Assembly (NCBI GenBank): GCA_910577605.1 | Contig: CAJTON010000013.1 | Location: 18,205-51,932 of the forward strand | DNA length: 33,728 nucleotides | Source: an uncultured Butyrivibrio sp. | GTDB lineage: Bacteria > Bacillota > Clostridia > Lachnospirales > Lachnospiraceae | Direction of reading: 5' to 3' | In this document: positions 30,804 to 33,728 of the stretch, in pieces | Layout: every line of letters starts with the position of its first letter | Numbering within the stretch: the stretch's first letter is position 1 | The notes under the pieces: generated by a model | Databases searched by the model: none | Seen by the model: only the letters and a program-made list of their open reading frames with translations | Told to the model about the DNA's origin: nothing | Program-made: the position numbers and the translations under genes

Positions 30804-31532
30804 ATGGATCTGTGGACCTTTGCGGATATTTTATCACTTAAAAACAATAAATACGTCAATGGCGGGGGCAGCATAGTAGGGGCGCTCTACCATATAGACA
30901 ATATGTATAAAAGCGGTGTGAGGATAATAATCCTTATGCCGCAGTTTGATTATGGGGACGGCGCGTTAAACAGAGCAAGACTTGAGCGCGCAGACGAGCT
31001 TTGCAGGACGGCGCAGGAGGATTATCCCGGACTTACCGTGTGCGTCGGCAGCAGAATAAAATATTACAGCGGCTTTGCAAAGACTGTCGGCGCGGACGGC
31101 GCGCGCAGTATCGCCGGCAGCCGCTATATTGTTGTGGAATTTGAAAAGGACGCGTCTTTTACTTTTATGCTCAAGGGAGTAAAAGAATGCTTTGACGCGG
31201 GATTCAGACCTTTAATAGAGAATCCCCTTTTCTATGACGAGGTCGATCTTGATATTCTTGAGGGACTGGTTGAAAACGGCGCGTATACGGTATGGGATAA
31301 AGCCGTTTTTGAGGGAAGACTTCACCGCAGCGCAAGAAAACAGATGGATGTGCTTTTTGAGAAAAAACTCGTGCATTTTGTGAGTGACGGCGCTGGGGGA
31401 GCGGAGGTCACCGATTACGACGCAGCGGCGGCGAACGCGGCTGCAATGTACGGAGACGACGCGGCGCGCGGAATTTTTTATCAGAATTATGTGGAAATTA
31501 TCAACGACGGGATAAATATAATTCCTTCTTGA
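30804..31532 (+). CDS. Degenerate CpsB/Wzb-type PHP-domain protein, predicted catalytically inactive
   Basis: 242 residues. Its outline follows the CpsB/CapC tyrosine-phosphatase family of PHP metalloenzymes, but the metal ligands are replaced. The N-terminal HxHxLPGxDDG motif is DLWTFADIL at 2-10. The TPHY motif reads MPQF (45-48) inside VRIIILMPQFDYGDG. The region of the GxEIxYY motif reads CVGSRIKYYSG (80-90). The AHPER motif reads IENPLFY (138-144). The region expected to hold SDAH reads VSDGAGG (193-199). The order and spacing of these blocks are kept, which is the reason for the call. It starts 18 nt after the methyltransferase gene. It may be a binding or regulatory protein, or a decaying gene without stops. 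Confidence in homology is moderate. Confidence 0.6.
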   Translation: MDLWTFADILSLKNNKYVNGGGSIVGALYHIDNMYKSGVRIIILMPQFDYGDGALNRARLERADELCRTAQEDYPGLTVCVGSRIKYYSGFAKTVGADGARSIAGSRYIVVEFEKDASFTFMLKGVKECFDAGFRPLIENPLFYDEVDLDILEGLVENGAYTVWDKAVFEGRLHRSARKQMDVLFEKKLVHFVSDGAGGAEVTDYDAAAANAAAMYGDDAARGIFYQNYVEIINDGINIIPS

Positions 31533-31556
31533 CTTTTGCTTTTTTTGTGATAATAT
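31529..31556 (+). promoter_or_regulatory. Promoter of the marR-ABC operon
   Basis: TTGACT (31529-31534) overlaps the stop codon of the preceding gene; after 16 nt comes TAATAT (31551-31556), preceded by TGA. Transcription would start near 31563. Confidence 0.55.
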
Positions 31557-31557
31557 A

Positions 31558-31606
31558 GTTCCATATAGAACAGTTAGGGTGTGAACGAAATACGCGCATA
31601 ACTGTT
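31558..31606 (+). promoter_or_regulatory. Candidate MarR operator(s)
   Basis: GTTC-catata-GAAC (31558-31571) is a perfect dyad over the predicted start. A second inverted pair, AACAGTT (31569-31575) and AACTGTT (31600-31606), overlaps it and encloses the early leader. MarR proteins bind such dyads near their own promoters. Confidence 0.5.
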
Positions 31607-31637
31607 TTATCATGGGAGAAAAGGACAGGTGTAAGGA

Positions 31638-32129
31638 ATGACGGAGGACGGAGCACAACAATGTTTGGAAAACAGACGTATGCCTTTGAGCTTTGAATTG
31701 AAAAGGATGAACAATCTCATAAGCAGATACGTTCATTCAGGTCTTGTAAACGGGGGCTTTGACGAGATCACTATAATGCACGGCTGGATTCTGGGATTTC
31801 TGTACGATTGCAGGGACAGAAATATATACCAGCGCGATCTGGAGACAAGATTCGGAATAGCCAAATCCACGGTCACAAATATAATCAAGCTTATGGAGAG
31901 AAAGGGTTATGTTACCCGCGCCGAGGACGCTTCGGACGCGAGGCTTAAACAGCTCAGGCTTACTAAGCTCGGAGAGGAGACGCATCTTGAGACCATACGC
32001 GTTATCGAAGAGCTGAACAAAAGCATGGAGGAAGGGATAGCCGATGATGAAAAGGAAATCTTTTTTTCCATACTGGATAAGATAAGAAAGAATATGGAAG
32101 GCAGCAAGGAGGAAGCAAAGAATGATTAA
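31638..32129 (+). CDS. MarR-family transcriptional regulator
   Basis: 163 residues. The winged helix-turn-helix is at about 50-105: MHGWILGFLYDCRDRNIYQR, the recognition-helix region ETRFGIAKSTVTNIIKLMER, then the wing KGYVTRAEDASDARLKQLRLT, in which the Asp-x-Arg (DARLKQ) is typical of MarR. Helices at both ends form the dimer. The ATG at 31638 has AAGGAC about 12 nt upstream. Its 3' end overlaps the ABC transporter start by 8 nt, so they are co-translated. A regulator upstream of a paired ABC exporter is a common Clostridial arrangement, with the effector usually a drug or metabolite. It likely represses its own operon at the dyad at 31558. Confidence 0.9.
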   Translation: MTEDGAQQCLENRRMPLSFELKRMNNLISRYVHSGLVNGGFDEITIMHGWILGFLYDCRDRNIYQRDLETRFGIAKSTVTNIIKLMERKGYVTRAEDASDARLKQLRLTKLGEETHLETIRVIEELNKSMEEGIADDEKEIFFSILDKIRKNMEGSKEEAKND

Positions 32130-33728
32130 AACTCTTGCAAGGCATATCAGAGGTTTTTTAAAGGAGTCGATAGCGACGCCTCTGTTTATGATCCTTGAGG
32201 TAATTATGGAAATGCTTGTGCCGTTTCTTATGTCGGCGCTGGTCGATAACGGCATCAACGCGAAGGGTGGGGGCGACATCAAGTACATCTGCATAGTGGG
32301 CGCTTTTATGATCGCCGCCGCGGGCATAGGTCTTTTTGCCGGTCTTATGGGTGGCAAATACGGAGCGAAGGCGTCCACGGGCTTTGCTAGGAATCTGAGA
32401 AAGGCTATGTATACGAATATACAGACTTTTTCTTTTTCCAACATTGATAAATTCAGTACGGCGGGACTGGTGACAAGGCTTACGACGGACGTTACCAATG
32501 TGCAGAACGCCTATCAGATGATACTCAGAATGTGTATGAGGGCACCGGCGAGCCTTATAATGGCTATGGTAATGTCGTTTTATTTCAGTCCGAGGATAGC
32601 GACGATATATCTTATCGCTATGCTGCTGTTAGCGGGAGTGCTTGCGTTTATCATTTCGAGGGCAAACAAATATTTCAAAGAAGCGTTTCCCAAATATGAC
32701 GATCTGAACGCGAGCGTGCAGGAAAACGTGTCCGCGATAAGAGTGGTGAAGGCGTATGTCAGAGAGCCGCACGAGCAGGAAAAGTTCAAAAAGGCGAGCA
32801 ACAACATATATAAGATAATGATGAAGGCGGAAAACGTTATCGTATGGAATTCGCCGGCAATGCAGTTTACGGTTTACGGGTGCATACTTCTGATAAGCTG
32901 GATAGGCGCGAAGCTGATAGTCGGCTCAGGAGAAACCGTACTTACGAGGGGAGACCTAACAAGCCTTCTGGCATACTGCATGAACATACTTATGAGCCTC
33001 ATGATGTTAGCGATGATTTTCGTAATGCTTTCAATGAGCGCGGCGAGCGTGGAGCGTATTGCCGAGGTGCTTAACGAGAATGCCGATATCGTGAATCCGC
33101 CCGAACCGGATTATGAGGTTACGGACGGCAGCATCGACTTTGAGAACGTTAATTTCAGCTACAAAAAAGAAGGCGGCGAATATGTGCTTTCAGATATAGA
33201 TCTTCATATACGTTCAGGCGAAACGATAGGAATAATAGGAGGCACCGGAAGCGCGAAGTCAAGCCTTGTGAACCTTATAAGCCGACTTTACGAGGTGTCG
33301 GAGGGCAGCGTAAAGGTAGGAGGAAAGGACGTGCGCCTTTATGACCTTGAAACTTTAAGAAACGAGGTCAGTATGGTTTTGCAGAAGAACGTGCTTTTTT
33401 CGGGAAGCATATACGAAAACCTCAGATGGGGCGATAAAGACGCCACGGACGAGGAGTGCAAAAGAGCGTGCAGACTTGCGTGCGCGGACGAATTTATCGA
33501 GAAATTTCCTGACGGCTACGATACTCATATAGAGCAGGGCGGAAGCAATGTTTCCGGAGGTCAGAAGCAGAGGCTCTGTATCGCGAGAGCGCTTCTTAAA
33601 AAGCCCAAGATCATTATTTTTGACGACAGCACAAGCGCTGTCGATACGGCTACAGACGCAAGGATAAGAAAGGCTATGTCCACGGAAATTCCCGATACGA
33701 CCAAGATCATCATAGCGCAGAGAATATC
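32122..33728 (+). CDS. ABC exporter half-transporter (permease-ATPase fusion), 3' end cut, likely heterodimer partner
   Basis: ATG 32122 follows AAGGAGG and overlaps marR. About 535 residues are seen, with the frame still open at the right edge. Six membrane helices span about 15-320 (PLFMILEVIMEMLVPFLMSA; YICIVGAFMIAAAGIGLFAG; ATIYLIAMLLLAGVLAFIIS; others), with VQENVSAIRVVKAYVREPHE as the coupling region. The ATPase domain begins near 337. Walker A is GGTGSAKSS (373-381; Ala in place of the final Gly before Lys), the signature VSGGQKQR is near 477, and Walker B ends in IIFDDSTSAVD, where the catalytic Glu is Asp502. This Asp is typical of the degenerate half of heterodimeric exporters, so the second half should be encoded just beyond the window. 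Substrate unknown. Confidence 0.9.
   Translation, partial: MIKTLARHIRGFLKESIATPLFMILEVIMEMLVPFLMSALVDNGINAKGGGDIKYICIVGAFMIAAAGIGLFAGLMGGKYGAKASTGFARNLRKAMYTNIQTFSFSNIDKFSTAGLVTRLTTDVTNVQNAYQMILRMCMRAPASLIMAMVMSFYFSPRIATIYLIAMLLLAGVLAFIISRANKYFKEAFPKYDDLNASVQENVSAIRVVKAYVREPHEQEKFKKASNNIYKIMMKAENVIVWNSPAMQFTVYGCILLISWIGAKLIVGSGETVLTRGDLTSLLAYCMNILMSLMMLAMIFVMLSMSAASVERIAEVLNENADIVNPPEPDYEVTDGSIDFENVNFSYKKEGGEYVLSDIDLHIRSGETIGIIGGTGSAKSSLVNLISRLYEVSEGSVKVGGKDVRLYDLETLRNEVSMVLQKNVLFSGSIYENLRWGDKDATDEECKRACRLACADEFIEKFPDGYDTHIEQGGSNVSGGQKQRLCIARALLKKPKIIIFDDSTSAVDTATDARIRKAMSTEIPDTTKIIIAQRI

Overview
The window looks like a chromosomal segment of an anaerobic Firmicute of class Clostridia, probably near Lachnospiraceae or Oscillospiraceae. 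The pointers are a type I-alpha glutamine synthetase followed by an ANTAR regulator, lysine/DAP synthesis through DapL, a T-box riboswitch ahead of an aspS-gatCAB operon, Firmicute-style -35/-10 promoters and strong AGGAGG-type ribosome binding sites. Genus assignment is inference. Almost everything is on the plus strand; the exceptions are a CapA-like lipoprotein cut by the left edge, a two-pass membrane protein and a PilZ protein.

Layout. 1-397: CapA-like lipoprotein, divergent from glnA. 542-5324: glnA, ANTAR regulator, dapF, dapL and a cytoplasmic NodB-type deacetylase, closed by a terminator at 5363. 5474-8132: an AT-richer accessory pair (secreted zinc metalloprotease and lipoprotein) closed by a bidirectional terminator shared with the convergent membrane protein (8229-9215). 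9373-9981: small lipoprotein. 10085-15444: T-box leader, aspS, gatC, gatA, gatB. 15650-19084: very large cell-surface protein with a structured leader. 19249-20214: charged coiled-coil protein, convergent with a PilZ protein. 20871-24716: purC, purF, purB, then an unknown membrane protein, and guaB under its own promoter. 26931-31532: amidase, Na/Pi cotransporter-PhoU, HEAT-methyltransferase and a degenerate CpsB-like PHP protein in tight succession. 31638-33728: MarR regulator overlapping the first half of an ABC exporter, cut by the right edge.

How the genes work together. The left block joins ammonium assimilation to meso-DAP/lysine supply. The aspS-gatCAB operon is a complete indirect route for Asn-tRNA and/or Gln-tRNA; its leader carries GAAC, in which a Glu codon (GAA) overlaps an Asn codon (AAC). 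That arrangement matches a known two-codon T-box in a clostridial transamidation operon and is the most striking regulatory element here. The purine block runs from the SAICAR and amidophosphoribosyl steps through adenylosuccinate lyase to IMP dehydrogenase.

No wholly new defence or mobile system is visible: no CRISPR, transposase, integrase, rRNA or tRNA gene was found. The less explained items are the metalloprotease/lipoprotein pair, the CpsB-like protein that has lost its metal ligands, three short hairpin repeats around guaB, a structured leader before the surface protein, and a hexaloop hairpin at the 5' end of the glnA transcript.
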